Assembly (NCBI GenBank): GCA_011316305.1
Contig: SAUG01000171.1
Span: 30,752-94,751, forward strand
Reading direction: 5' to 3'
Length of the DNA: 64,000 nucleotides
Source: Rusavskia elegans
Lineage: Eukaryota; Ascomycota; Lecanoromycetes; Teloschistales; Teloschistaceae
The position numbers and the translations under genes were made by a program. This document shows, one piece after another, positions 1 through 13,240 of the stretch. The notes under the pieces are model-generated. The model did no database searches. It worked only from the letters and a program-made list of their open reading frames with translations, and was not told the origin of the DNA. Positions within the stretch are counted from its first letter, which is position 1. Every line of letters begins with the position of its first letter.

Positions 1-1392
1 AGTACAAAGCATCCGAGATCCAAACGGCTTTCCGGTACATGCAGAGTGGCAAACAGTCAGGGAAGCTTATTGCTGAATTCGACCATGATGACATGATAAC
101 AGTAGCTCCCAGCTCGAGACCGACCTATGAATTCGATTCTCAAGCGACGTACGTGTTAGCGGGAGGTCTAGGAGGCATTGGCCGAAGTCTGTCACGCTGG
201 ATGGTCGGTCGGAAAGCAAGAAATTTGATCTTGCTGTCGCGGTCGACTACTTACAACGACGAGACAGCAATTTTCCTGCAGGAATTGAAAGATAGAGGAG
301 TCAACGTCGCAACGCCTCCCTGCGACGTGGGCGACGCTAGTAGATTGGAAGAGGTGCTCCGCAGCTGTGCTGCTACTATGCCACCGATCAAGGGATGCAT
401 TCAAGGTTCTATGGTCCTCGAGGTATGTTTCTAGGGAGCCCTGAACTCCACTCTTATTGTCATTTGCGCTGATCGACATCCAGAATGTAATGTTTAAGAA
501 CATGAACCTGGAAAAGTTTGAGAAGGTCTTGAAGCCGAAAGTGCAAGGCTCATGGAATCTTCATCGTCTCCTCCCGAAAGGCATGGACTTTTTCATCATG
601 TTATCATCATACGCAGGCATTATAGGAAGTATCGGGCAGTCCAATTATGCATGCGGCAATACTTACCAAGACGCACTGGCTCGACATCGTGTAGCTCATG
701 GTGAGAAAGCCGTGGCATTGGATCTTGGTGTGATAGAGTCTGTCGGCATCGTCTCGGAGCATGCCGACGTGGCGGGCTTCCTCCAACAGACCGGACACGA
801 GGGGCTCGGTGAGACAGAACTACATGCTCTTTTGGAGTACTACTGCAATCCAGAATTACCTATCCAGACCAGCGTCGGTAGCCAAGTGATCACCAGCCTT
901 GAACTGCCATCTGTATTACACACCAAGAATCTTATCGAGCAGCAATGGGCGTCCAGGCCCATGTTCCGTCAGCTCTGGCAAATTCGCAGCCCGGCCACAA
1001 GCACGCAACTTGGCGCGGCTGGAGACGTCACCAACCCCACCGTGGTTTTGCATCAACGTCTTACTTCTGGAGCGAGTTTGGAGGAGGCTTCCAACATAAT
1101 CAGCGACTTGATCCGTACAAAGGTCTCCCGAATGCTAGCGATCGATGAGGAAAGCATAGATATAGGAAAGCCAATGCATACATATGGTGTGGATTCACTG
1201 ACAGCGATCGAGCTGCGGCACTGGTTTGCAAAAGCTATCGGATCTGATGTGGCGGTGTTTAGTATTCTCGGGAACGAAAGTATGGCATCGTTGGCAGAAC
1301 TAGCGGCCCAAAAAAGCATACACGTGAAGAAGGGAAGCGAGAAGATTGATGAGGCGGAGGAAGAGGTAGATGAGGGTTTGGACGGGATATGA
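1..1392 (+). CDS. Highly reducing polyketide synthase, C-terminal part (KR-ACP), truncated by window edge
   Basis: This is the last about 442 residues of an iterative type I highly reducing PKS, which builds a reduced polyketide chain in the cytosol. Exons are <1-422 and 484-1392; the 61-nt intron 423-483 starts GTATGT and ends CAG, and joins the frames cleanly. The upstream residues (EIQTAFRYMQSGKQSGK) are the linker usually found between enoylreductase and ketoreductase. The ketoreductase follows: NADPH loop GGLGGIGRS near 160-186, the catalytic serine in MLSSYAG and tyrosine in QSNYACGN. The C-terminal acyl carrier domain has GVDSL, with the phosphopantetheine serine codon at 1195-1197. 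A glutamate-rich tail follows and no thioesterase is present, as is usual for this class. The reading frame is intact although a RIP-degraded transposon starts 168 bases after the stop. The product cannot be inferred because the KS, AT, DH and ER domains lie outside the window. Confidence 0.93.
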
Positions 1393-1559
1393 TAATGTTA
1401 CTATGTTCAAACCTAGCATGCGACGCTGAGTTGTTTCGTCAGTAACACAAAAAAACAGTCATAGCGAGACAATTACTTGTTTCTTTATAGACTCGAATCA
1501 AACGAAGAAGGCTCTCTGATTCACCGAGTAATCAGAGTTCAGGGACACCGCTCGCTTTT
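1393..1559. other. PKS 3' flank
   Basis: Ordinary base composition, presumably the 3' UTR and terminator of the PKS. It ends in CTTTT (1555-1559), which is the left target duplication of the first Gypsy element. Confidence 0.6.
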
Positions 1560-1969
1560 TGTTACGTCCACGACTCCACAGAGGTTCCCTGGAAGGATTA
1601 GTCAGGCAAGCGAGCCTAATTATCTATAGCCGCCTATAGCCGCTATAGCTACCCTTTTTAATAGGACTTTTAGTAGATAGCTATCTATCGGCCTTTATAG
1701 CTACTTTTACTATATATATTACTTATTATTTCTATAGATAGTTTCTTTTATTAATCGTTAATATAATTATTAAATATATCTTTACTATTCTCTTTTTAAT
1801 TACCTTATAATAAAAATATTTTATAATATTATAACCGTATCTCTACGGCTATATAGAATTAGTTATAATAATCTATACTAGGATTCCTTTACTATTTAAT
1901 AGCTCGGACTATATCTATAGCTATAGCTAAATTTAAATATAATATCTTTTAATATATAGGAATATTCTA
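1560..1969 (+). repeat. 5' LTR (410 bp) of Gypsy copy 1
   Basis: Begins TGTTACG. The intact end of the family, seen at 23630, reads CGTTACA; this copy is RIP-altered there. Contains the family signature of repeated TATAGCCGC words. Confidence 0.9.
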
Positions 1970-4485
1970 TATTAATAATTTATTATATTAGTTTCGTTAT
2001 CCCGACCTATAAATTAAAGCGATACTATTAAAATAGTAATACTAAATATCTATAAAGGAGATAAAAAATCTTTAAAGCTATAGATTATTTAGATAAATAT
2101 CTATTTTATATTATATATAAACCAGTTTCTAAATAAAATATTTAAAATTCTATTTATAATATTATATCTAGAAAAAACTACTTTTAATTAGATATAACCT
2201 CGAATAGAAAATTATTTCGATAACCTAAAAGAATAGAAAGAAAATAAAATATTATAGATCTTCTATACCTTCGGTAATTTTATTATAGCTATAAAAAAAA
2301 CCTTTAGAAATAATAATAAAAATAGAATAATAGGTAAGAAACTAATAGTTCTAAAATAGTAAAAGTCGGTAGTTATTTATACTATTTAGTTTAGAATATT
2401 AATTTATAAAATAGATTAGAAAGATTTAATTTTAAAAGTTTACTTCTATAAAAAATTCTAGATAAAAATTAAAAAAGCTATAGTAGTAATTATAAAACTA
2501 GATTTATTAATAGATTTTATCGAATTTATAATAAAGATCGATACTAGATAGTATAAAATATTTTTAAATAAATAGATATTTAATAAAATAGGACCTATTA
2601 AAAGAAAGCCTAAAAAAAACCTAATAGAACTCGATAATATCGAGATTAAAGGATTATAAACTAAAGTATATTATTTATATAAAAAGATAAAATACTTTAA
2701 AAAAAATTATCTAATTAAAAAAGTAACCGAAATAATCGATTATTTTTTTAAAATAATAAAAAAAATACCTAATATATATATAGCGGAAAGCTAGATAGTT
2801 TACTATAATAATAATTACCCTATTTATCTATCGGATAAAAAGGAAATAGAATAATACTTTAAAAATCTAAAGAAAATAAAGGAAATAAAACTAATAATTA
2901 ATTTTAAACTATATAAAATTAAAAAACCCTTTATAGTAGTATTTAAAATTAAAATCGGATATTAATAAATAATAGCTTTTATAAATAGAAAAAAAGATAA
3001 TAAAATTATAAAAAAATTCTATAATAAAATTAAAAGATATCTTTATAGAAAAATAATAAATAATAATAAAATCCTTAATATCGAAGTTAAAATAAAATAT
3101 AGATTAATTAAAATAATAAATTTTATTATAATCGAAAGTTAGTAAAGTTATATTATTTTAGAAAATTAATAGAAAAAATCGATTTTAAAAAAACTAATAG
3201 ATAAAAGTACTATCGGTAAAAAAATAAAACTATAAATAATATATCTTCTAGCCTATAAAAACCTTTTATATAAAAAAATAGATAACGTTTTAATAATAAA
3301 CTATAAAGATATTAAAGATTTAGACTAAAAATTTAAAAAAGGTAGAAAAATTTAGGAAATAAAGATTTAAAAGAAATATTATTATTTTTTTTAATAATTT
3401 ATTAAAAATATAATAAAAATAGAAAAATAATTTAAAAACTTTAGATAAACTATATTAAAAAGATATACTAGAGTATAGTTAAAGCTATAGATAAAATTAA
3501 ATATTATAAATTAAATTAAATAGATAAAAACGAAAGAATACCGGATCTAGTACTAAATATCTAATTTAAAAATAAAAATTTCGATTAATATCCGTTTTTA
3601 TTATTATAGGATAAAATAGTTACTAAAGAATAAAATTTAGTAGAACTATTAAAAGAACCGGAAATAATTTATAATATAAATATATAAATCGGAATATATA
3701 AAGATAATAGTAAAAAAGCTTTTTACTAGACTTTTTTTAGAATCCTATATTTTCTATAAATTAAAAAAAATTAAAATCTTTTAAAATCTAGTCTAAATTA
3801 TCCGAATTAAATCTAGGAATTAATTTAATAGATACCTTTTATATAGCTAGTATAAAATTAATAGAGAAATAGAATATAATAGAATTATTAAATTTATTAA
3901 AATAAAAAAATATATATTATTTCTAAACGATAGAATTACTTTTATATTTATCTAAAACGCGATAATAGATAATAAAATACTTTTATTTACTAAAGAATCG
4001 ATAAAAATCTAATTTCTAGGCTAAATATTTATTATAAATTTCTTTTTTAAAATTAAAGAAGGGTTTAATATAATAGTTAATTTTAAAATATTTATTAAAA
4101 ATACCCGCGATATTAGAATAAAATTTATTTTTTTTATCTTTAAAACGTTTCTCTATAAAGATTAGAAAAAAAAAAAATAAAAGTAAAGATATATAAATAG
4201 TATTAGATATTAGAAGATTATATAATTTTTAAACCCGAATATATTTACTATAAATATTACTACTAACCTCGATTTTATATTCTTTTAAAAGATTACGCGT
4301 ATATAAGAAATAAAGAAAAGGTATTATAACCTTTTTTAATTAAATATAGTAAAATAATTTTAGCCGATTTCCTCTTCGAGAATATATAATAGAGATATTA
4401 ATAAAGAAAAAAAAAAAGGAAAAAGATCTTTTTTATATCCCGTAGACGGATTTATACTAGATAAAAAGCGATATAGAAGAGGCCG

Positions 4486-4895
4486 TATTATATCTATAAT
4501 TCTATAGAGGTTTTCTAAAAGAATTAGTTAAATAAGTAAACCTAATTATCTATAGCCGCCTATAGCCGCTATAGCCGTCTTTTCTAATAGAACTTTTAGT
4601 AGACGACTATCTATTAGCTTTTACGGCTATTTTTATTATATATATTACTTATTATTTTTATAGATAGTTTTTCTTATTAGTTATTAATATAATTATTAAA
4701 TACGTTTTTACTATTCTCTTTTTAATTACTTTATAATAAAGATACTTTATAATATTATAACTATATCTCTATAGCTATATAGAATTAGTTATAATAATCT
4801 ATACTAGGATTTCTTTACTATTTAGTAGCTCGGACTACGTCTACGGCTATAGCTAGGCTCGAACGTAACGCCTTCTAATATATAGGGACGTTATA
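4486..4895 (+). repeat. 3' LTR (410 bp) of Gypsy copy 1
   Basis: Aligns over its full length with 1560-1969. It is preceded by a purine-rich stretch (GAAGAGGCCG) in the position of a polypurine tract. Confidence 0.9.
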
Positions 4896-4900
4896 CTTTT

Positions 4901-5058
4901 ATAATCGATCGAATTTAAATTAAATCTAAAAAGATTTAAAAAGATTAAAGATATTTTATAAAAATTTTAGTCCAGATTTAGTTCCGAATAATTAAACCGT
5001 ATTATATTTATTTGCGGAAATAAAAACTAGAATTACGTTTAGATTTTTATATAATATC
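4901..5058. other. AT-rich spacer
   Basis: RIP-altered sequence between Gypsy copy 1 and a solo short LTR. No coding signal or known repeat was recognised. Confidence 0.4.
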
Positions 5059-5242
5059 TGAAAAGAGTATACAGTAGACATATAATAATTATAATAAAAT
5101 TAAAATGAAAATAATAATAATACTATAGAGGTCTATATAGAAAAGATATAATATAAACGATAGGGCTGGTTCTATAACGTTAACTATTTTAGGTTAACAT
5201 CCGCTGATATAATAAAAATCCAGCTAACAAGTAACCGTAACA
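5059..5242 (-). repeat. Solo or orphan LTR of the 182-bp-LTR family
   Basis: The reverse complement matches the two LTRs of the element at 29461-31205 over their whole length (TGAAA start on this strand, CCGTAACA end). No partner LTR was found nearby, and the flanks (ATATC on the left, GTTTA on the right) are not duplicated. It is therefore either a rearranged remnant or one end of an element whose other end is lost. Confidence 0.7.
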
Positions 5243-5247
5243 GTTTA

Positions 5248-5863
5248 TTAGCGAATTCTAAAATAGATTTTTAGATTAGACCGGCTGACAGCCATCTTAA
5301 TCTAAATAATCTAAAAATCTAAATAATCTAAAAATTTAAAAAATAGATTTTTAATAGATTAAAACTTTAATAGTATCTATAGTACGAATATCTATTTAGT
5401 AAATCGCCTAAAATAGATTCTATATATAAGCTAAAAATAAATCTATATAATCTAACTCGAAAATAAAGTTTAATAGCCGCTATTAAAAGCGAGAATAATG
5501 GAAGTCGAATATCTATTTAATAAACTACGCTAGACCTAATCTAGTTAGATTTTAGTAAAGAAATCTAATATTTTCGATTTAGATAAAACTAGTCTAGCGG
5601 TATATATAGGCGTATATAGGCCTATTAACTAATAAAGATTTAAATAAATTTAAAATCGAATTTCTAAATCTTTTTAGCCGGTTTTAGCTATTTTAGCCGC
5701 TTAGCTATCTTAGCTATTTTAGCCGCGGAGCTATATAGTTTCAGGTATATCCGAAACCGGCTAATAAACCGTTTATAAGCCGCTTTTAGCTATACCGGCT
5801 AAGAATCGGCTAAGATAGCTAAAACGGCTAAAACCGGCTTTAAACCGATTTTAGAAAATGCTG
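5248..5863 (+). mobile_element. 616-bp MITE, forward copy, TA target
   Basis: Non-coding unit with imperfect terminal inverted repeats, TCAGCGAATCCTAAAA at one end and TCAGCATTTTCTAAAA at the other (RIP-altered here), flanked by TA on both sides. That fits a Tc1/mariner-type miniature element. The inner half is rich in GGCTAAAA words. An inverted copy lies 114 bp downstream and a third copy at 23717-27664. Confidence 0.75.
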
Positions 5864-5977
5864 ATATACTAAATTATATAGAATATAGCTATTACTAAAA
5901 TATACTGAATCTAATAAAATAGATACTATATTTAGATAGATAAATTATATAATTTTAACGACTATTTTAGAGAAATA

Positions 5978-6594
5978 TCAGTATTTTCTAAAACCGATTT
6001 AAAGCCGATTTTAGCTATCTTAGCCGTCTTAGCCGGTTTTTAGCCGGTACGGCTAAAAGCGGTTTATAAACGGCTTATTAGCCGGTTTTAGATATACCCG
6101 AAGCTACGTAGCTATACGGCTAAAATAACTAAAATAGCTAAATAGCTAAAATAGCTAAAACCGGCTAAAAAGATTTAAAGATTCGATTTTAAATTTATTT
6201 AAGTCTTTATTAGTTAGTAGGCCTATATACGCCTATATATATTACTAGGCTAGCTTTATTAAGATCGAAAATATTAAATTCTTTTACTAGAATCTAACTA
6301 GAATAGGTCTAGCGTAGTTTATTAAATAAATATTCGATTTCCGTTATTTCCGTTTTTAACGGCGGCTACTAAATTTTATTTTTAATTTAGATTATATAGA
6401 TTTATTTTTAGCTTATATATAGATTCTATTCTAAATTATTTACTAAATAGATTTTCGTACTATAGATTTTATTAGAATTTTAATCTATTAAAAATCTATT
6501 TTTTAGATTTTTAGATTATTTAGATTTTTAGATTATTTAGATTAAAATAGCTATCAGCCGGTCTAATCTAAAAATCTATTTTAGAATTCGCTAA
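5978..6594 (-). mobile_element. 617-bp MITE, inverted copy, TA target
   Basis: Reverse complement of the unit at 5248-5863, separated from it by 114 bp (5864-5977). Each unit has its own TA flanks, so two independent insertions in opposite orientation explain the 1.35-kb palindrome better than one foldback element. Confidence 0.75.
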
Positions 6595-9500
6595 TAAATT
6601 TAGATAATTCTTTTATAATAATCTTGTTATATAGACTTATATATCTCTTTAGAATCGATTATTTATATTTTTAAATTTAATTCTTTTTCTCGCTGCTATA
6701 TATTATTAAAACCTTTATCTTCCTCTTTAGTTTAATCGGATTTAAATATATTAGCGACGTTTAGAATATTAGAAACGGCGACGGAAGAATCGCTATTATA
6801 GTATTCTTTTAAAAGTAGATTCTAGAGTTTTAGTAAGCTTATAAATCTTTTATAACGTTAAGCCGGAAGAGTCTTTATAAAACTATCTACTAGAATTGCT
6901 ACGGAGGCTATATATCTAATAGATATATTTCTATTACGAATCTTCTAATATAGCTAGTAACGATATATATTAATATAGCGGAAGTTCGTTATAAACTACG
7001 AGTTAATAGTCTAAAATATTTATATCGTTTATATATTATCGATTTAGATATACGGTTTATAGCCTGGATTAAATAATATTTCTTTAAAAAATCGATTCTA
7101 TTATAGGAGTTCTTTTCTACTAGCGGTAGCTACGAAGAATTCGGTTTTCATTAAAATTATTATAACTATTTTCTATTTCGAAACTTTCTAATATATTATC
7201 CTACCGAATAATTTAAATATATAGTTCTACGAGCTTCGTCGAATTATTAGATTATCTATAAATAAAACGTTCGATAAAACGATAAATAATATATTTAAAT
7301 CGATTACGTAAATATCGAAGATAATAGAATAGAATCTAAAATATTCTAAGTATTATACAGTTTTAATTACTAATTTTAAATAACGTTCCGATAGATTCGT
7401 TAAAAATTCCGAAAACTTTAAGGCCGTATAACCGATATCAGCGCGAGTAACGATAGTTACGAAATTAAATAATCCGATTAGTTACTAATATAGTAGAACT
7501 TATTAGTATTAGGCTATATCTATATTTTTAGTAAATATTTCGAAGCTAATAAATAGATTTTTAAAAACTTAATTTAATAAATTAATATTATACTTCTTTA
7601 TAATTTTATCGATATATAAATTTTGATATAATAATAGTTTATAGGCTTCGCGATCGTAAGTAATACGAATTTCTAAAAACTAGAATATTTTATCTCTATA
7701 TTTTATTTTATAGTATTTAAAAATTTTATCTAAAACTCTTTATATTATCTATAAAAAAGATTAGTATTATATATTTATAAACGAATAAATATTCGGTTCC
7801 GAATACCGTTAAAAACTCTAAATCTGCTAGTATATTCGATAGATAATAAAACTATAGCGTCGGCGACTGTTATAGACTATAGAATACTTTAAAAAGTTAT
7901 TAAAAAATGGATTTCGGTCCTTTCTAGCCTAGTATAAACTTTATATAGGTAAGTTCGTTAATATTATAATTAGAGAATACGTTAACTATATTATACTATT
8001 TTATTTTAAATCTAAAATACGTAATAATAGCTTTAGATATTCGATAAATATAAATCGCTAAAGTAATAGTATTAATATTAGTATCGGTATTCTAGAAATT
8101 ACTTCTAATATAAAAGCGTATCTTTAATTTAATTAAATAACTATATATCGAATTTATATTTAAAAACCTATATAAAAGAAATAGATTCTTTACTATATTA
8201 AATTATAGTACCGAATACTATCTTCTTTTAGATATTTTTAGCCTATAGCTTTTTAATTTCGATTTAAACGGCTTTTATAAATCTTTTTATAAGCGGATAT
8301 TTTAATATATTATTCTATAATCGAAGTTCCGGCGGTAGTTAATCGCGGTAATATCGCGTTCCTAGTAGAAAAGGCTGATAGTTAAACGTTAAAGCGCTAT
8401 TTTCGTATATTATACGAGCTAGAAGATGGGCGGCGAATACTATAAAAAATACTATAGAAATTCCGCTAGTAGTATATTAAAAAAAAGTTATATAAATTTC
8501 GTTCCGTTCTAATTTTTTAGCAGTCTTTTTAGCAGCTATTTTTTCGGCTTTATTTATTTTATCTATTTTTTTTCGGCGGTATATAATGTTTAGAAATAGA
8601 ATATTATCTTTAATATAATATAGTTTATTAGAACTACGAGTTCTCTTTAATTCTAAAGGCGTAGGAATAGACGGAAAGAATTCTTCGTTATTTTTAAAAA
8701 ATTTAGATATATTTTCGTCGAATACGAATTTACTACTAAATAATTATATATCTATTTAAATAAATTTACTAATCTGTTCTATTATCTTTATAAAAGAAAT
8801 ATCCTCGTTAGTAGAGTTATAGTATAATTTATTACCGAAATCTCCGCTATTATAGCTGTTTTATAGCGGCGTCCTATCCCCTAAAATAGACGGCAATAGA
8901 AGAAACTAGTTCTTTTTATCTTTTCTCTTATTATTAGATATTAGAGGTAGAGATTTAGTTCGAGATTTTTCTAGATTTATCTGGATCTATTTAGAGGCGT
9001 TATCCTCGTTATTTTTACTACTACTAAATTTAGTAATAGAGTAATCTATACGTAGAATATCGAATATATTATATAGAATCGATTCCGTCTATAATTAAAT
9101 TTAATTAAATTTTTTTAGATTAATAGAACGAGGTTTCGTTAAATATAATATTACGAGTACGAATAACCTTCCTTTAGTTCGGAATCTAGATAAAATAGAT
9201 ATTCGTACTCTTATATTCTATTAGAAATCTAATATAAATTCTAGAATATTGTTTCTAGAATGTCGAAATATATTTATCTAATATATAGACTTTATAACCG
9301 TTTACTCGAAAGTAATTTAGATATAAATCGGACTTTATAACTATCTGAAATAAAGTTTTATTAAAACGGAATATTTCTAGAATAGTATATTAATATAGAC
9401 CAGACGAAGTATATATTATACAACTAATTTATATCCTAGAAAAACTAGGATATAATCTAGTAATAAAAGAAAGAAAAAAGTAAAAAAGGATTTAAATCCG

Positions 9501-9597
9501 ATATACTAGCGACGTTCTAGTAACTAGATAGCGAGCCTCGTTTCTAAACGCTCTAATTATATTTCTAGAATTTATATAACGCGTTTAACGTTTATAA
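6595..9597 (-). mobile_element. Ty1/Copia-like retrotransposon, RIP-degraded
   Basis: Read on the minus strand with stops suppressed, the region gives a Copia-type order. A stretch near 8300-8160 resembles the start of the RT. A RIP-altered YVDD box (FFIDN) lies near 7760, followed by the long RT-connection region with conserved words such as TRADI and EFLTNLSER (near 7500-7400). A Copia RNaseH-like stretch lies near 7150-6950. The right boundary 9597 is shared with the sequence ending at 35253, where the minus strand begins TGTAAGCG, so it is probably an LTR edge. I could not define the LTR length or the left boundary; MITEs occupy the left flank. Non-functional. Confidence 0.6.
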
Positions 9598-9892
9598 TTA
9601 TTATTATTTTTAGCGATATCGCTTCCGATATTATATTATATTTATTTATATATTTTATTGTATTTTTTATCTTTCTAAAAGGCTCCTATCTGGAATTATA
9701 TTGAGTTTTCATATATATATATTTCATCAACGTCATATACGGCAACGATTGTTGTATTTTACGTATAAAGAAATTTTTATAGCCAAAGTTTATCTGGCAA
9801 AATTTGCAGCGCAGTTAATTATATTGACTATTTCCTTTTTTATTCGATTACGAATCTTCTACTATATTTAAATACTATATATTTCTTCCTCG

Positions 9893-10302
9893 TATAACGT
9901 CCCTATATATCAGAAAGCGTTACGTTTAAGCCTAGCTATAGCCGTAGACGTAGTCCGAGCTATTAAATAGTAATAGAATCCTAGTATAAATTATTATAAC
10001 TAATTTTATATACCTATAGAAGTACGGTTATAATATTATAAGGTATTTTTATTATAAAGTAATTAAAAAGAAAATAGTAGAAATATATTTAATAATTATA
10101 TTAATAACTAATAAGAGAAACTATTTATAGAAATAATAAGTAATATATATAGTAAAAGTAGCCGTAAAGGCCGATAGATAACTATCTACTAAAAGTCCTA
10201 TTAGAAAAGGCGGCTATAGCGGCTATAGGCGGCTATAGATAATTAAGTTTATTTATTTAACTAATTCTTCTAGGAAACCTCTATAGAGTCGTAGATATAA
10301 TA
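9893..10302 (-). repeat. LTR (410 bp) of Gypsy copy 2, 3' LTR in element orientation
   Basis: Full-length match to the reverse complement of the family LTR. Confidence 0.88.
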
Positions 10303-12830
10303 CGGCCCCTTCTATATCGCTTTTTATCTAGTATAAAAACTATCTACAGGATATAAAAAAGGTCTTTTCTTTTTCTTTTTTCCTTTTTCTTCCTTTTATT
10401 AATATATTTATTATACGTTTTCGAAAGGAAAATCGACTAAAATCTTTTTATTATATTTAGTTAAAAGAAATTATAATATCTTTTTCTTATTCTCTATATA
10501 TCTATAATTCTTTAAAAAAATATAAAGTCGAGATTAGTAGTAATACCTATAGTAAATATATTCGGGTTTAGAAATCGTACGATCTTTTAATTTCTAATAC
10601 TACCTATATATTATTTCTTTTATTTCTTTATTTCCGCTAATCTTCGTAGGGAAGCGTTTTAAAAATAAAAAAAATAAACGTTCTAATATCGCTAGTATTT
10701 TTAATAAATATTCCGAAGCTCGCTATTATATCGAATCCTTCTTTAATTTCGAAAAGAAAATTCGTAATAAACGTTTAGTCTAGGAATTAGATTTCTGCCG
10801 ACTCTTTAGTAAATAAAAGTATTTTATTACCTATTATCGCGTTTTAGATAAATATAAAAGTAATTCTATTATTTAAAAGTAACGCGTATTCTCCCGGCTT
10901 AATAAATTTAATAATCCGGTTATATTTTACTTTTCCGTTAGTTTTATACTAGCTGCGTAAAAGGCGTCTATTAAATTAATATCTAGATTTAGTTCGGATA
11001 ATCTAGATTAAATTTTAAAAAATTTTAATTTCTTTTAATCTATAGAAAATATAAAATTCTAAAGAAAATCTAGTAAAAGGTTTTTTTACTACTATTTTTA
11101 TATATTCCGGATTATATATCTATATTATAAATTACTTTTGGTTTTTTTAATAGTTCTACTAAACTTTATTCTTTAATAACTATTTTATTCTATAATAATA
11201 AAGATAGGTACTAGTCGAATTTATTATTTTTTTATTAGATATTTAGTATTAAGTCTAGTATTCTTTTATTTTAATATATTTAGTTAGATTCGTAATATTC
11301 GATTTTATTTATAGCTTTAACTATATTTTAATATATTTTTCTAATATAGTTTATTTAAAACTATTAGATTATCTTTCTAGTTTTATTATATTTTTTAATA
11401 AATTACTAAAAGAAATAGTAATATTTTTTCTAGATTTTTATTTTCTAAACTTTTCCGCCTTCTTTAAATTTTTAGTCTAAGTTTTTAATATTTTTATAGT
11501 TTATTATTAAAACTTTATCTATTTCTTTATATAAGAGGTTTTTATAAACTAGGAAATATATTATTTATAGTTCTATTTACTTACTAATAGAACTTTTTCT
11601 ATTAATTTTTTTAAAATCGATTCTTTCTATTTATTTTCTAAAATAATAGAATTTTTCTAATTTTTAATTATAGTATAATTTAATATTCTAATTAGTCTAT
11701 ATTTTATTTTAATTTCGATATCTAGAATTCTATTATTTTTTATTATTTATTTATAGAAATATCCTTTAATTTTATTATAGAGTTTTTCTATAACTTTATT
11801 ATCTTTTTTTCTATTTACTAGAACTATTATTTATAAATTTCCGATTTTAATCTTAAATATTACTATAAAGGGTTTTTCGGTTTTATATAATTTAAAATCG
11901 ATTACTAGTTTTATTTTCTATATTTTTTTTAGTTTTTTTTAAATATTATTCTATTCTTTTTTTATCCGATAGATAAATAAAATAAATATTATTATAATAG
12001 GTTAACTAGCTTTTCGCTATATATTTATCGGATAATTTTTCTATTATTTAAAAAAAATATTTAATTATTTTAATTACTTTTTTAATTAGATAATTTCTTT
12101 TAAAATATCCTATTTTTTTATATAAATAATAAATTTTAATTCGCGATTCTTTAGTTTTAGTAGTATTAAATTCTAATAGATTTCTTCTAGGCTTTCTTTT
12201 AGCGGATCCTATTTTATTAAATATCTATTTATCTAAATATATTTTATACTATCTAGTATTAATCTTTATTATAAACTTAATAAAATCTATTAATAAATCT
12301 AGTTTTTTTATCGCTATTATAGCTTTTTTAACTCTTATCTAAAATCTTTTATAAAAATAGATTTTTAAAACTAAATCTTTCTAGTCTATTTTATAAACTA
12401 ATATTTTAAACTAACTAGCGTAGATAACTACCGATTTTTACTATTTTAGATCTATTAGTTTCCTACCTATTACTTTATTTTTATTTTTATTTTTAAAGGC
12501 TTCTTTTATAGCTATAATAAAATTTCCGAAAGTATAAAAAATCTATAATATTTTATTTTCTCTCTATTCTTTTAAATTATTAAAATAATTTTCTACTTAA
12601 GGCTATACCTAATTAAAGATAGTTTTTCCTAGATATAATATTATAAATAGAATTTTAACTACTTTATTTAAAAACTAGTTTATATATAATATAAAATAGA
12701 TATTTATCTAAATAATCTATAGCTTTAAAAATACTTTATTTCTTTTATAGATATTTAGTATTACTACTTTAATAGTATCGCTTTAATCTATAAATCGGGA
12801 TAATAAAACTAATATAGTAAATTATTAAAA

Positions 12831-13240
12831 TATAATATCTTTATATATTAGAAGATATTATATTCGAGCCTAGCTATAGCTATAGATATAGTCCGAACTA
12901 TAAAGTAGTAAGAGAACTATAATATAGATTATTATAACTAATTCTATATAGCTATAGAGGTACGGTTATAATATTATAAAATATTTTTATTATAAAGTAA
13001 TTAAAAAGAAAATAGTAGAAATATATTTAATAATTATATTAATAACTAACGAGAAAAACTATCTATAGGAATAATAAGCGATATATATAGTAAAAATAGC
13101 CGTAAAGGCCGATAGATAGCTATCTACTAAAAGTTCTATTAAAAAAGGCGGCTATAGTAGCTATAGACAGCTATAGATAATTAGGTTCGTTTATTTAACT
13201 AATTCTTTTAGAGAACTTCTATAGAGTCGTGGACGTAATA
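12831..13240 (-). repeat. LTR (410 bp) of Gypsy copy 2, 5' LTR in element orientation
   Basis: Full-length match to the reverse complement of the family LTR. Confidence 0.88.

Larger units (their letters stand above)
1560..4895 (+). mobile_element. Ty3/Gypsy LTR element copy 1, Gag-type, RIP-degraded
   Basis: Two 410-bp LTRs (1560-1969 and 4486-4895) flank a 2.5-kb interior. Flanking 5-bp duplications match exactly: CTTTT at 1555-1559 and 4896-4900. Read through its many stops, the interior gives a Ty3-type Gag and then a RIP-altered CCHC zinc knuckle near 2660-2715 (cysteines turned to tyrosine by G-to-A). About 1.5 kb follows that I cannot assign. No reverse transcriptase or integrase motif was found. 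The sequence is almost free of CpA and TpG, so no protein can be made from it. Two further copies (9893-13240 and 24285-27634) have the same content and length. Confidence 0.9.
9893..13240 (-). mobile_element. Ty3/Gypsy LTR element copy 2, Gag-type, minus strand
   Basis: LTRs 9893-10302 and 12831-13240 (both 410 bp) are in reverse orientation. Target duplications CCTCG (9888-9892 and 13241-13245) are exact. The interior is the reverse complement of that of copy 1: Gag and zinc knuckle near the right end, the unassigned segment near the left end, no RT or integrase. Heavily RIP-altered. Confidence 0.9.

Noticed and set aside
5248..6594. A single foldback transposon
   Set aside because: Each arm has its own TA flanks and a single-arm copy exists at 23717, so two MITEs explain it better.
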